Assembly: GCA_039707655.1 (NCBI GenBank)
Contig: CM077676.1
Coordinates: 185,872,936 to 185,936,935, forward strand
From: Elymus sibiricus
Lineage: Eukaryota; Streptophyta; Magnoliopsida; Poales; Poaceae
Direction of reading: 5' to 3'
DNA length: 64,000 nucleotides
Each line of letters starts with the position of its first letter. Positions within the stretch are counted from its first letter, which is position 1. Made by a program: the position numbers and the translations under genes. Of this stretch, positions 1-11,236 are shown piece by piece. The notes below the pieces were generated by a model. It was not told the DNA's origin. It saw nothing but the letters and a program-made list of their open reading frames with translations, and ran no database searches.

Positions 1-2
1 AC

Positions 3-3000
3 AAACACTTCGAGTGCTGCAATGTCAGACCTGAGGACTATGTCAAGTTCGCTTCTTTCCAGCTCAAGGACCAGGCAGCCGAGTGGTGGCAGCAGTACAA
101 AGATTCGAGAGGTGGTCAAGTCATCACTTGGACCGACTTCTGTCACGATTTCAGAGCACATCACATTCCGTCAAGTATGTTTGAGGAGATGCGTGAGAAA
201 TTCAGAAATCTTAAGCAAGGAAGCATGTCTGTCTACCAGTATAACACTGAGTTCCAGAATCTCGCTCGATATGCCAAGCAAGGCATTCCAGATCACAAGA
301 GCAAGATCTACCAGTTCAGGGGTGGTCTCAGAGAGGACCTACAGCTTGCTCTCATCCTAGTCGATCCACCTGAGTTTGATCAGTTCTATAACATGGCACT
401 CAAGCAAGAATTAGCTCAGATCAAGTTTGATGCTTCTAAGAAGAGAATCAGAGATGCAATTCACTCTTCTTCCTCATCTCAAGTGGTTGCCAAGCAGCAG
501 AAGTTCTGGTTACCTCCTCCTCCTCAGTTTTGTCCTCAGCATCAGCAGAAGCAGTTTGGTGGTCATGGTTCTTCCCACCCACCCAACCCAGTGTACCAGC
601 AGAGATCTCAGGCTCCAAGGGCAGTTGTTCCTCCTCCTCGTCCACTCTCGGAGGTTACTTGCCACAAGTGTGGGCTGAAAGGACACTATGCCAACAAGTG
701 CACCCAGAAGCGCCTTCCACCTCCTCCTCCCGGCAGGCCGCCAAACAACGCTATTGTCAAACATAATCCCAAGTCAGCAAGAGTGAACATGGTGAATTCA
801 GCTCAAGCAGAGGAGTCTTCTGAAGTGATCATCGGTAATCTCTTGGTTAACTCTATTACGGCTAAAGTTCTTTTTGATACTGGTGCATCGCATTGTTTCA
901 TGTCAAGACCTTTTGTTTCCAAGCATGAATTGCCTACAGAGTTATTGCAAGATCCTTTTCGTGTGGTTTCTCCGGGTATGCGTATGAGCTCTCATATAAT
1001 AGTTCCTGAAGTCAACATCAAGATGGTCAATTATTCTTTTCTGGCTGATCCGATTGTCCTTGGGAATTCTGATATTGATCTTATCCTCGGCATGAATTGG
1101 CTTTCTAAGCACAAGGCTTCTCTTGATTGTGAGGCCAAGGAAGTTAAATTGACTCATCCTTCTGAAGAGGTCATTATCTTTGCTGCTCGTGATGATACCA
1201 TCCGGTTATTCTCCCTCAATGAGAAAGGCGAGATTAATGCCATATCTCAAATTCCAGTGGTATGTGAATATGAGGATGTTTTTCCAGAAGAGTTGCCAGG
1301 AATGCCTCCTCACCAGCCTGTTGAGTTTGTCATTGAGCTCGAGCCCGGCACAGAACCCGTATGCAAACGCCCCTACAAGCTTGGGCCAGAAGAGCTGAAA
1401 GAATTAAAGAGACAACTCGATGAACAAGAGCGTCTGGGCTTGATCAGACCAAGTTCATCTCCTTGGGGTTGTGGAGTTCTCTTTGTCAAGAAGAAAGATG
1501 GCATGAAAAGACTTTGCGTTGACTACCGGCCATTGAATAAGAAGACAATCAAGAATAAATATCCACTTTCCAATATCAATGAATTGTTCGAGCAACTCAA
1601 AGTTGCTAAGGTGTTCTCCAAACTCGATCTTCGTATGGGATATCACCAGATTCGCATTCGCGAAGAAGACATTCCCAAAACAGCTTTCAGGACGAGCTTT
1701 GGTTCATACGAATACACAGTGATGTCCTTCGGCCTTGCAAATGCACCTCCTACTTTCTCTCGTGTGATGAACTATGTGTTCAATCCATACACCAATGAGT
1801 TCATTCTTGTCTATCTCAGTGACATCCTAGTTTTCTCCAAGACTAAAGAGGATCATGCAAAGCATTTGCGCTTGGTACTTGATAAGCTCAGAGAGCATCA
1901 GTTCTATGCAAAGTTCTCTAAGTGTGAATTATGGCTTGATGAAGTTCTTTACCTCGGTCACATTATCTCTGCCAAGGGCATCTGGGTAAATCCTGAAAAG
2001 GTTGAAGCTATTGTCAACTGGCAGCCTCCTCAAAATGTCAAGCAACTCCGAAGCTTCCTCGGGCTTGCAAGCTATTGCAGAAGATTCATGGAGAACTTCT
2101 CCAAGATTGCCAAGCCTTTGTCTAACCTCCTCCAGAAGCATGTCAAATATGCTTGGACTCCTGAGTGTGATGTGGCATTCAATACAGTCAAAGAGAAGCT
2201 CATAACTACTCCAGTTCTCACTCTAGATGAATCCAAGCCCTACCAAGTGTTCTGTGATGCTTCTCTGCAAGGTCTCGGTGGAGTACTAATGCAAGAGAAG
2301 AAAGTGGTGGCTTATACCTCTCGGCAGTTGAAGCCGAACAAGAGGAACTATCCTACTCATGACTTGGAGTTGGCAGCCGTCATCCATGCCTTAATCACAT
2401 GGAGACATCTCTTGTTGGGCAGGCAGGTGGACATTTTCACCGATCACAAGAGCCTCAAGTACATATTCACTCAGCCCAACCTTAATCTCCGTCAGACCCG
2501 ATGGGTGGAGATGATTCAAGAGTACAGCCCGAGCATTGAATACACTCCAGGCAAGGCTAATGTTATCGCGGATGCTTTGAGCAGAAAAGCCTATTGCAAC
2601 AGTCTTATTCTCAAGCATGTCCAGCCTGATCTTTGTGAAGCTTTCAAAAAACTCAACCTCCCGCTTATTCCGCAAGGATTTCTCGCAAACCTCCAGATCA
2701 CTCCCACATTGGAGGATCAGATTCGCGAAGCTCAGCTCTTAGATGCCATGGTGAAGAAGGTGAAACTCGGCATTGCAAAGAGCATCCCCAAATATAAGTG
2801 CTATCGAGTGGATGACAGGGATACCTTGTTCTTTGAGGACAGGCTAGTTGTGCCAAAAGGGGATCTCAGGAAGGTCATAATGAACGAAGCACACAATTCT
2901 CTCTTGTCCATCCATCCAGGCAGCTCCAAGATGTACCATGATCTCAAGTCAACTTATTGGTGGACTCGCATGAAGCGTGAGATCGCTCAATTCATAAACA

Positions 3001-4142
3001 AGTGCAATGTTTGCCGCAGAGTGAAGGTGGAACATCAGCGTCTAGCAGGACTTCTTCAGCCTCTACCCATTCCCGAGTGGAAATTTGATCATATTGAGAT
3101 GGACTTTGTCACCAGCTTTCCCAAGTCCAAGAAAGGGAATGATGCCATCTTTGTGGTCATTGACAAGCTCACTAAAGTCGCTCACTTCCTTCTAGTCAAG
3201 GAGTCTATCACTGAAGCACAGTTGGCAGAGCTGTACACTTCCAGAGTGGTCTCCTTGCATGGTGTTCCTCGGTTGATCTCCTCAGACCGTGGAAGCATCT
3301 TCACTTCCAGGTTTTGGGATTCTTTTCAGTAGGCCATGGGCACAAAGATTTGCTTCAGCAGAGCTTTTCATCCTCAGACTAGTGGTCAAGTCGAGAGAGT
3401 CAATCAAATTCTCAAGGATATGCTGAGAGCGTGTGTCATCTCTTTCGGCATGAAGTGGGAAGATTGCCTTCCTTTTGCCGAGTTCTCCTACAATAATAGT
3501 TTCCAAGCAAGCTCGGGCAAGGCCCCATTCGAAATCCTGTATGGCAGAAAGTGCCACACTCCCCTCAACTGGTCTGAAACCAGTGAACGCCAACTTCTTG
3601 GCAATGATTTGATTTCTGAAGCTGAAGAGATGTGTAATATCATCCGTGAAAATCTTAAAGCAGCGCAATTGCTCCAGAAGAGCTACTATGATAGTAAGCA
3701 CCGTGACTTGGCTTTCGAGATTGGAGACCATGTCTATCTCCGTGTTTCTCCTATGAAAGGCACCCAACGATTCGGTATCAAAGGGAAGCTTGCTCCAAGA
3801 TACGTGGGCCCTTTCAAGATAGTTGGCAAAAGAGGCGACCTAGCCTACCAACTCGAGCTACCTTCCAACTTCTCAAATGTGCACGATGTGTTTCACGTGT
3901 CACAACTTCGCAAGTGCTTCAAGACTGCCGACCGCACAATTGACTTCCAAGACATCGAGCTCCAAGATGATTTGTCTTACCGGGAGCATCCCATTGCCAT
4001 TCTCGAAGAAACTAAGCGCAAGACTCGCAACAAGTCAATCAAGTTCCTGAAAGTGAAATGGTCTCATCATTCTGACCGAGAAGCCACATGGGAGCACGAG
4101 GACCACCTCCGTTCCGAATATCCGGAGTTCTTTCATTCCTAG
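3..4142 (+). pseudogene. gag-pol: Chromovirus Gag-Pol polyprotein, 5' partial, one in-frame stop
   Basis: The frame is open from base 3, before the first ATG at 177. It reads Gag core, a CCHC zinc knuckle (660-701), an aspartic protease with DTGA (876-887), reverse transcriptase, RNase H, integrase and a chromodomain (about 3985-4140). The integrase shows an HHCC zinc-binding region (about 2890-3020) and the catalytic Glu at 3393-3395. Two defects are visible. A TAG at 3330-3332 splits integrase between its second Asp and the Glu. The reverse-transcriptase motif, normally Y-x-D-D, reads Y-L-S-D (1812-1823), so the first catalytic Asp is missing. In a working element this polyprotein would build virus-like particles, copy the RNA and integrate the cDNA. 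Here at least reverse transcriptase and integrase are disabled. Confidence 0.93.
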
Positions 4143-4163
4143 ATCTCGGGACGAGATCCTCTT

Positions 4164-4178
4164 GTAGTAGGGGAGAGT
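4164..4178 (+). promoter_or_regulatory. Polypurine tract of the chromovirus
   Basis: A purine-rich stretch containing GTAGTAGGGGAGAG lies directly before the 3' LTR and 22 bases after the polyprotein stop, the expected place for the plus-strand DNA primer. Confidence 0.75.
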
Positions 4179-7100
4179 TATAACACCCCAGATGTAATCC
4201 TTCCATATTTGTATTCCCCAACATTGCCATATATGGATTTGTCATGATGATCTTGATGGATGGGCATCTTCTCATGTTGTGTTTTGCTTCTTTTCATTTT
4301 GCATTTCACCTTCATGCCATTATTTTGTCATGTGCATAGCATCCATCATTTTAATTTTTGTTGTGTTCATCATGTATGCATTGTGGTTATGTGTGAGCAT
4401 CTTCTCCTTGCCTCACCCAACTCTTGTGTGTTCACCTATGCAAGCCATCTCTTCACCTCTCTCTCAAATCCCTTCTTTTTCCCAAGTATTTTCTTGATGC
4501 TTTATTTCTGTCCCAAATTAATGTTCTCCATATTTTTAAATTCTCTAGTACACGTCCTTAAGCTCTCTGCCAAATTTCATTATTTTTGGAATTTATTTGG
4601 TTGGGTTCAAAAATGGTGCAAGTTTGAATTTAATTCAAACTTGAATTATTTTTCTATCTTTAAAAATGTCCAAAGCAATTTATTCAAATACTACATATCT
4701 CCTAGACTCCAGGGGTATTTTCATTTTTCTCACACCCCTCTCCATACTCCCTCTACATTTCTGTCTCTGTTTTCTGTTTGGAAAATAGGAAAAGGCAGAA
4801 GGGAAAAGGGAGCATCAGCAGCGATCTAGCCGCAGCAAACCAGTTCAGCGCCGCCTGGGCCTCCTCCAGCCCACCAGCGTCGAGCTCGCAGCCTTCTCCC
4901 TCTCCCGTGGTAGATCCATGTGAGCAATCATGTCGGGCCCGCCTGGCAGCCTCTCATCTCCCTCCTTTTTCTTCCACCTCATGCGACGCGCTCTCTCACA
5001 GTAACTCTGCGCCGGGCCACCGCACATGGCCACGGTGGCGATCCAGCCGAGCCCGAGCCCCCTATATAAGGCCTGCACCCAGCTAGGGTTTTCCCCTTCC
5101 TCCTCGTTCCCCCTCGCGCCACCGCCGCAGGTAGGTTCTCGCCCAACGCCATGACTGAGGCGAGCCGGAGCTCTCCTCCGGCGTAGCTGCTCGCCGCCAG
5201 TCCTTCTTGCTCCATGCACACCGGGACGCCGCCGTGGCTCCGTTTTCGCATCTTCCCCGGGCCGGAACGCCAAGTCCTTGCCGTCGTCATGCCTTCCCCG
5301 ACGTCCCCGACTTCTTCGCCGTCGTCTTTTTCTCGTCGTCTCCGGCACTGACGAGCCTGATCGACTCCAGCAGCACCCCCATGGTGAAGATCTCCTCACC
5401 CTCGCCTCTTCTGTTACTGTCCGTCGCCTCCTGCCGCCTTTGCATCGCCGCTCGCCGCCGCGCTCACCATGGCCGAGCACAGCAGATGCTCATACTCGAG
5501 CCGCTGCGCGCCGCCCGCTGCTGATCCCCTGCCTCGTCGCCACCCCCTGCCTCGCCGTCGCCGTCGCCCGGGTCGAGCCGAAGCTTGACCTCGAGCACCC
5601 GTGCCCGCAGCCCGCGCGCACGCCGCCGCTCGCCGCTCCACCGTGCCTCGCCGGCGCCGCCGCTGCGTCGCCTCCCCTGTTCTAAAGAGCAGAGGACCCG
5701 AGGAGCCCGCTGTCACCCTCACAGACACAGCCAAACCCACCTGTCATCCTCACCTCCTCCTCTTCTCTGTTTTTTTTTCAAATAGGCATATTCCATTTCT
5801 AGCATACTCCATTTCTGGCGCATTCCAAATCTGGCATATGCTGTTTCTGGAATATCCAGTAATTCCATTTTTGTGCAGTATTTTGTGTATGCAATTGTGA
5901 GCATATTTCATACAGTAACATATGCATATTATATATGAAATTGGGGTAGAAAAATCCAACTAATCCATCTGCGGCATTAGATTTATCATTTGAGCAAGTT
6001 TGCATGCATGCCATTTTCACATGATATGCCATTTTGTCATTTTTGTGTGAATTATTGCATATGTCATATGAGCATCTTGTCAACATGAGTTTGGAGCAAT
6101 TTCAAGTCTTCTTACTGCTAGTATTTATTTCATACCATGATAGGAGTGCTACAAGCTTGCAAACATGCTTAGTCATTGTTACTGTTTTGCACTTGTTAAA
6201 ATTCTGCTGAAACTTGCTATGCTTCCTTGTTGGTAGCCACTAATCTATGCCTCTTTTGGACATGTCTAGTAAACATGATTTGGTCTTTGTCATCATTACA
6301 TTCATGCCATGCCAATTGAAGCCATGTTTAACTCCTGTAGCATATATAAATGTTGCTCTAAATATGCCTAGTCATTGTTTTAGTTTTCTGTCAACATTAA
6401 GTTGCCATGTTGTGAGCTCATTTCTGATGAATCCATGCTTCATATGAATTTGTGCCAATGTAATGAAATGTTCTATGCCATGTATACTGTAGCGGCATGC
6501 CAATTTCTTGTATTTTAGGGTACTATAGCTTGCTATTTTGATGTGCATAAGATGTCATGTTGCTGTTAACTACAGTTTTGCATTGCATATTGTTTTGCTC
6601 ACCATTCGAGTTTCGTGCATCCGTTCCTCGTGATCGTTATATTGATTTCAATCGAGACCTTTCATTCTTTCTAGTGACATACTTGGGTTGCCAAGATTTT
6701 TGCTTCACCGTTCACATATCGTTATCATTTCTGTCGTCCCTGTAGCACCGTTCCTTAATTCATGTTGTGCTTGTAATTTTACCATGTCTTGCACGCATCA
6801 TTTTGTTTGTGCATCTATGCCATGGTTGTTTGTTTATTTCGGTGCTAGTTCTTTCTTTGGGTAGTTCCGGGAGACGAGTCCGAGTTCGAGGAACAGGTTG
6901 AGAACGTGTTCGAGGAGCAGTCTTACTATCCTACCGAAGAGGCTTCAGGCAAGATGATCATTACCCTTGATAACACTACTATCTTTGCTTGCTAGTTGTC
7001 TCGTTGCTATCACTATGTCACACTTCCTACCACATACATGTCAGCCTCTCATATGCCATGATACAGCCTCTAACCACCCTACCCAGCAAACTGTTGTTTG

Positions 7101-8587
7101 GCTATGTTACCGCTTGCTCAGCCCCTCTTATAGCGTTGCTAGTTGTAGGTGCAGTGCAGGTTGTTCCATGTTGGGACATTGATATGTTGGGATATCACAA
7201 TATCTCTTATTTAATTAATGCATCTATATACTTGGTTGTGTGTGGAAGGCTCGGCCTTTTGCCTAGTGTTTTGTTCCACTCATGCCGCCTTAGATTCCGT
7301 AATACCGGTGTTATGATCCTTGATTAGCGTTCCTAACATGCTCAGGGGAATGGGACCCTCTTGACAGTTCGCTTTGAATAAACTCTTCCAGCAAGGCCCA
7401 ACTTTGGTTTTACCATTTGCCTAATAACAACTAAAACTTGCATAGGGAGTAATTAACCCGAGGATTCTTAATCAACAACCCAGGCCAGTGCTCCTCATGA
7501 CTGTTGGTCCAAACTACAGCAGCTTGCGACGCCGCCCGGGGCAACCCATGGAGTTGGTCGTTGTAACCATAGCTCATCCGTCGTGGCCTGATTTCGAGAT
7601 ACGCGCGGCTCCAGTAGGGGTGTCGGCACGTCGGGAGGTATTGCTAGATTTGTATTACCATTGTTGAAATGTCTTGTGCACCGGGAATTCCGAGGATACT
7701 TCGGGCTGTTTCGAGGTTGATCGGGCTATCTCGAGGTTGAGGTGTTTCCACCGCGGCTTGTGTTGGTTTATGATGGAATAGGTTGGAACACCCCTGCAGG
7801 GTTATATCTTTCGGAAAGCCGTGCCCGCGGTTATGTGCGACTTGGATATTTATAACCTCCGGTTGTAGAGAACTTGACACTAATTCTAATAAAATACACC
7901 ATCTATGTGCGTAATCGTGATGGTCTCTTTTCCAGTGAGTTTGGGAAGAGAACACGTTGGGGTTATGATTGAATCATAAGTAGGTGTTCAGGATCACTTC
8001 TTGATCATATTAAACTTGCGACCGTTATGCGTAGTATGCTCATATTTATTCTTGTACTCGTAAGTTAGCCACTTAAACATGCTTAGTGCCTGCTGCAACC
8101 TCACCACATTTACCTCTTCCATTCCTATCAGCTTAAATAGTTTTGTTACCTTGGGTGATGAGATTGCTGAGTCCCTGTGGCTCACAGATTACTACATAAC
8201 TCCAGTTGCAGGTACGCTTGAGTCAGACACAGGTGAGCCCGAGATGCTCCATTGGGAGTATGACGATGAGCGTGGACGTATGTACGTCACGATGCCAGAC
8301 GATCAGTAGTGGGCCCTAGTCGGTTGATCCAGGGATAATAGCAGGGTGGTGTTTTCTCGTTTGATTTCGTCCGTAGTCAGACCCTGTCTTTCATTTGGAT
8401 GATTGTATGATGATTATGATATATTTATGCTGTAGCATGTGGCGAGTGTAAGCCTTTATCTAGTATTCTCACATGTTCATTCGGTTGTATGTGTTTGAGT
8501 TACCTTGCTATGCGATCCAAAATGGGGTTCTGTCATGATCTCGACTTCATCACGAGATTGTGATAGATCTCCATATTGGGCGTTACA
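4179..8587 (+). repeat. 3' LTR of the chromovirus, about 4.4 kb
   Basis: The LTR starts TATAACACCCC and ends GGGCGTTACA. The ends are inverted copies except that the expected TG start reads TA, most simply one G-to-A change. There is no protein gene in it. It has a T-rich start, a GC-rich CT block (about 4850-5760) with many spurious open frames, then an AT-rich region to about 8500. It serves as promoter, terminator and repeat end of the element. The partner LTR is outside the window. Confidence 0.85.
5063..5070 (+). promoter_or_regulatory. TATA box of the chromovirus LTR
   Basis: TATATAAG lies in the GC-rich part of the LTR, followed within 30 bases by a C/T-rich stretch that suits a transcription start. 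The position about 880 bases into a long LTR is plausible for a U3 promoter. Confidence 0.6.
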
Positions 8588-9542
8588 GCGCTTAACCAGG
8601 CCGAGCTGGAAGCACAATCGCAGTGGTTCTCCCTTTACGCTCCTAGCCGAACAGAGCGGAACGTAGGAGGCAAGCACAGTAGCCGGGCAACCCAATCATT
8701 GACCAAAATCATGATTCGAAACTGATGCATATATTGCAATATCCGAGACGCCGAACATGTATCAGACTTGAACATAGGCACGATTTCATATCCGAGCCCC
8801 CGGTCGAAAGCCAGACTCATCTGTACATTTCCAACGGTATCCACATTGCTACAAGGCAAAAACAGAAAAAACGACACGTAATTTTGTGTGGAGACCAAAA
8901 AAAGGTCTGTTCTTTCATTCATAAGGGCTTAGCCATGTATGCCGAGCTGATATAAGGAGGAACCTTACAAGATACAGAGAGTATGTAAAAAGAAAAGAAA
9001 TGAAGGTATTTAGTATAGGGCTTTAAAAAGTGGGGACTGTTCCCCGTGCCTTGCCTCCCGCATGTCTGCGCCTTCGTGCTGTCAAACAACTATCCTTCTC
9101 TAACCCAAGGTTTGGTGCATCCTTCCGACTACTCCGCCTTGACTACGTTGAACGTGTCCAAGAAGCGGGGCCCCTGACGAGGCTGGCGCCGTAGTGTGGT
9201 AGCTTGATGCTACCGAGATGTAAGTCCTGGTTGGCCTTTATGTTGCCAAGAAGATAACCAGGTTGTGGGTGCCCAGCTATTCCAAGATAGTGCACCCCTT
9301 TTGTCAATGTGCTCCCCAGTCTCCCATGGAATCTTGAATGCAAAATTGTGTACCCGAGGCACGTAGTCTACCACCAAGAGAGGGAAACCGGGGAGCGCGC
9401 GTCCCTATTTGGGATTGACACGGGCTTGACCGGGGGCCGAGGTGACGGTACGTACTCATTTGGAAGTGCTTAGTAGAGCCTGCCGAGCTGTATGTCGGGC
9501 AGCTTCCTCGGCCGCCTGGAAATCGGCTATGTAGGCCGCTGT
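8588..9542 (-). other. Non-coding interior of Tat2 downstream of gag-pro
   Basis: No convincing frame is present. It aligns by eye with Tat1 about 18525-19338, for example in the blocks reading AATCGCAGTGGTTCTCCCTT and AGCCGGGCAACCCAA. In both elements gag-pro is followed by this non-coding stretch and not by reverse transcriptase. Confidence 0.75.
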
Positions 9543-10556
9543 CTACTCCTCTGTCCGGAGAGAGGTCTCCGTTTTACCAATAATGGTAATGACACCGTGG
9601 GGCCCAGGCATCTTGAGCTTCAGGTAAGCGTAGTGGGGCACTATGTTAAAGCGGGCAAACGCAGTACGACCGAGCAACGCGTGGTAGACGCTACGGAAGG
9701 GGACTATATCGAAAATCAAGTCCTCGCTTTGGAAGTTCTCGGGCGAGCCGAAGACTACCTCCAGCGTTATGGTGCCGATGCATTGTGCCTCCACGCCGGG
9801 TATGACACCCTTGAATGTGGTTTTGCTGGGTTTGATTCGTGACAAATCGATACCCATTTTTCTGACCGTATCCGCATAGATCAGGTTAAGGCTGCTTCCG
9901 CCGTCCATGAGGACGCAGGTTAGGTGAAAACCGTCGACAATAGGGTCAAGGACCAGAGCTGCCGATCCGCCATGATGGATGTTGGTCGGGTGGTCCTTTT
10001 TGTCGAAGGTGATCGGGCAAGCCGACCACGGGTTGAATTTCGGGGCTACAGGCTCGATGGCGTAGACGTCCCGAAGTGCTCGCTTCCTTTCCTTTTTGGG
10101 GATGTGTGTGACATAAATCATGTTCACGTTCTTGACATCAGAAGGAAACTCTTTTTGGCCACCATTATTTGGCCGGCGAGGTTCATCCTCATCGTCACTC
10201 CAGCTCTAGTCCCTACTTGGCTCCTCGGAAACTTCCTTGCCGGCCTGTTTAAACACCCAGCAGTTGCGATTGGTGTAGTTGGCGGGCTTGTCCGAGGTGC
10301 CATGAATTTGGCAGGACTTGTCCAGTATTCTGTCTAAGGCGCTTGGGCCATCTTTGTTCCCTTTAAAGAGCTTTTTCTTGGGTCCGTCCCGTGAGCCACT
10401 GAATCTGGCATTGACTGCTGGGTCCTCGGTGTCGCTTCCGCCATTTTTGTTGCGGCGCTTGTTTCGATTGCGCCTAGATTTGCCGTTTTCGTCGTGTGCC
10501 TCCGAAATGCCGGGGTCGCTCCTATGGGAGCTGCGGGCAAGCCAGCTATCCTTGCT
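9543..10556 (-). pseudogene. gag-pro: Tat2 Gag C-terminus and protease
   Basis: This is the third block of the Tat2 gag-pro frame, starting at the CACTA joint. It contains a basic linker, then a retropepsin-like domain with active-site motif D-G-G-S-S (Tat elements use DGGS in place of DTGA) and the conserved block HALLGR. A TAG at 10206-10208 interrupts the linker between Gag and protease. A TAG at 9543-9545 ends the displayed frame, but related residues continue about 40 codons further. Protease would mature the polyprotein. No reverse transcriptase follows. Confidence 0.85.
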
Positions 10557-10559
10557 CGC

Positions 10560-10800
10560 CACTACTGAGGAATGCCTAGCAATGGCGGGTGGGAAAAGCC
10601 CAGCAGTGGCGAGCAAGGCTCTCAGGGGTGCCCGCCACTGACCTTCCGCCACTGCTAAGATGCCATCGGTGGCAGGCGCCCGCTTGCCAGTGGTAGCCCA
10701 TGAGCAGTGGCGGGCGTTAGACAGGGCCCGCCATAGATTTTCATGGTGCCCACCATAGCAATTTAACGCACCTGTGGTGGGCCATTTTTAGGGCCTGCCA
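10560..10800. repeat. CACTA left end: terminal inverted repeat and subterminal motifs
   Basis: After the terminal CACTACTG, short motifs of the form AGTGGCGGG / CCCGCCACTG recur in both orientations. In CACTA elements such subterminal arrays bind the element's TNPA-like protein; that function is inferred here. Confidence 0.8.
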
Positions 10801-11236
10801 CTGTTATTGTTGCATGCCAAATTCATTGAATTGCAGCATATTGCACCTGGATCATATCATCAGATTGCATTTGATACATAAATTCTAGATTGGACCTTGA
10901 TCCACATACACGCACCACATTACAATGATATCACATTAATGAAAAGTAGTAGTTACAAAGCAAATATAACAAGTGCATTACAATAATTACTAAGCATATA
11001 TATGTCGCTCATCACAGAATTAATGGTTTGACGAGTTGTTTAGGAGTGAAATGAGTGTCGGCCGATGTTCAACACATAGACCGTTAGTAGAAGCCGCGCA
11101 TACTACATGAATTAGTACTTGATGAAACGAACGGGGACCAATGGGCCGCTTGCTCTGGAATTGGAGATTTGGCCTCTCGAAGAGCCCATTGAACAACCTC
11201 AGTGGGTGTGGGTATGGTGGTTGGACTCAGGCCCGG
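10801..11236. other. AT-rich non-coding part of the CACTA element
   Basis: No open frame, repeat or RNA gene is apparent between the left subterminal array and the last exon of the Ulp1-like gene. Confidence 0.6.

Larger units (their letters stand above)
1..8587 (+). mobile_element. Ty3/Gypsy chromovirus (Tekay/Del-like), 5' part cut off by the window edge
   Basis: The sequence shows a gag-pol frame open from the window start, a C-terminal chromodomain, a polypurine tract and a 4.4-kb 3' LTR. Domain order Gag, protease, reverse transcriptase, RNase H, integrase, chromodomain identifies a chromovirus, and the very long LTR fits the Tekay/Del lineage. The 5' LTR and the start of gag lie outside the window. 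Its right end at 8587 joins sequence alignable to the non-coding part of Tat1 near 18525, so the element sits inside Tat2. The expected 5-bp target duplication is GCGCT (8588-8592), which cannot be confirmed without the left end. Confidence 0.9.

Noticed and set aside
4845..5740. Several GC-rich frames (up to 211 codons) on both strands
   Set aside because: They lie in the promoter region of the chromovirus LTR, are Arg/Pro-rich and overlap in many frames, as expected for chance frames in GC-rich DNA.
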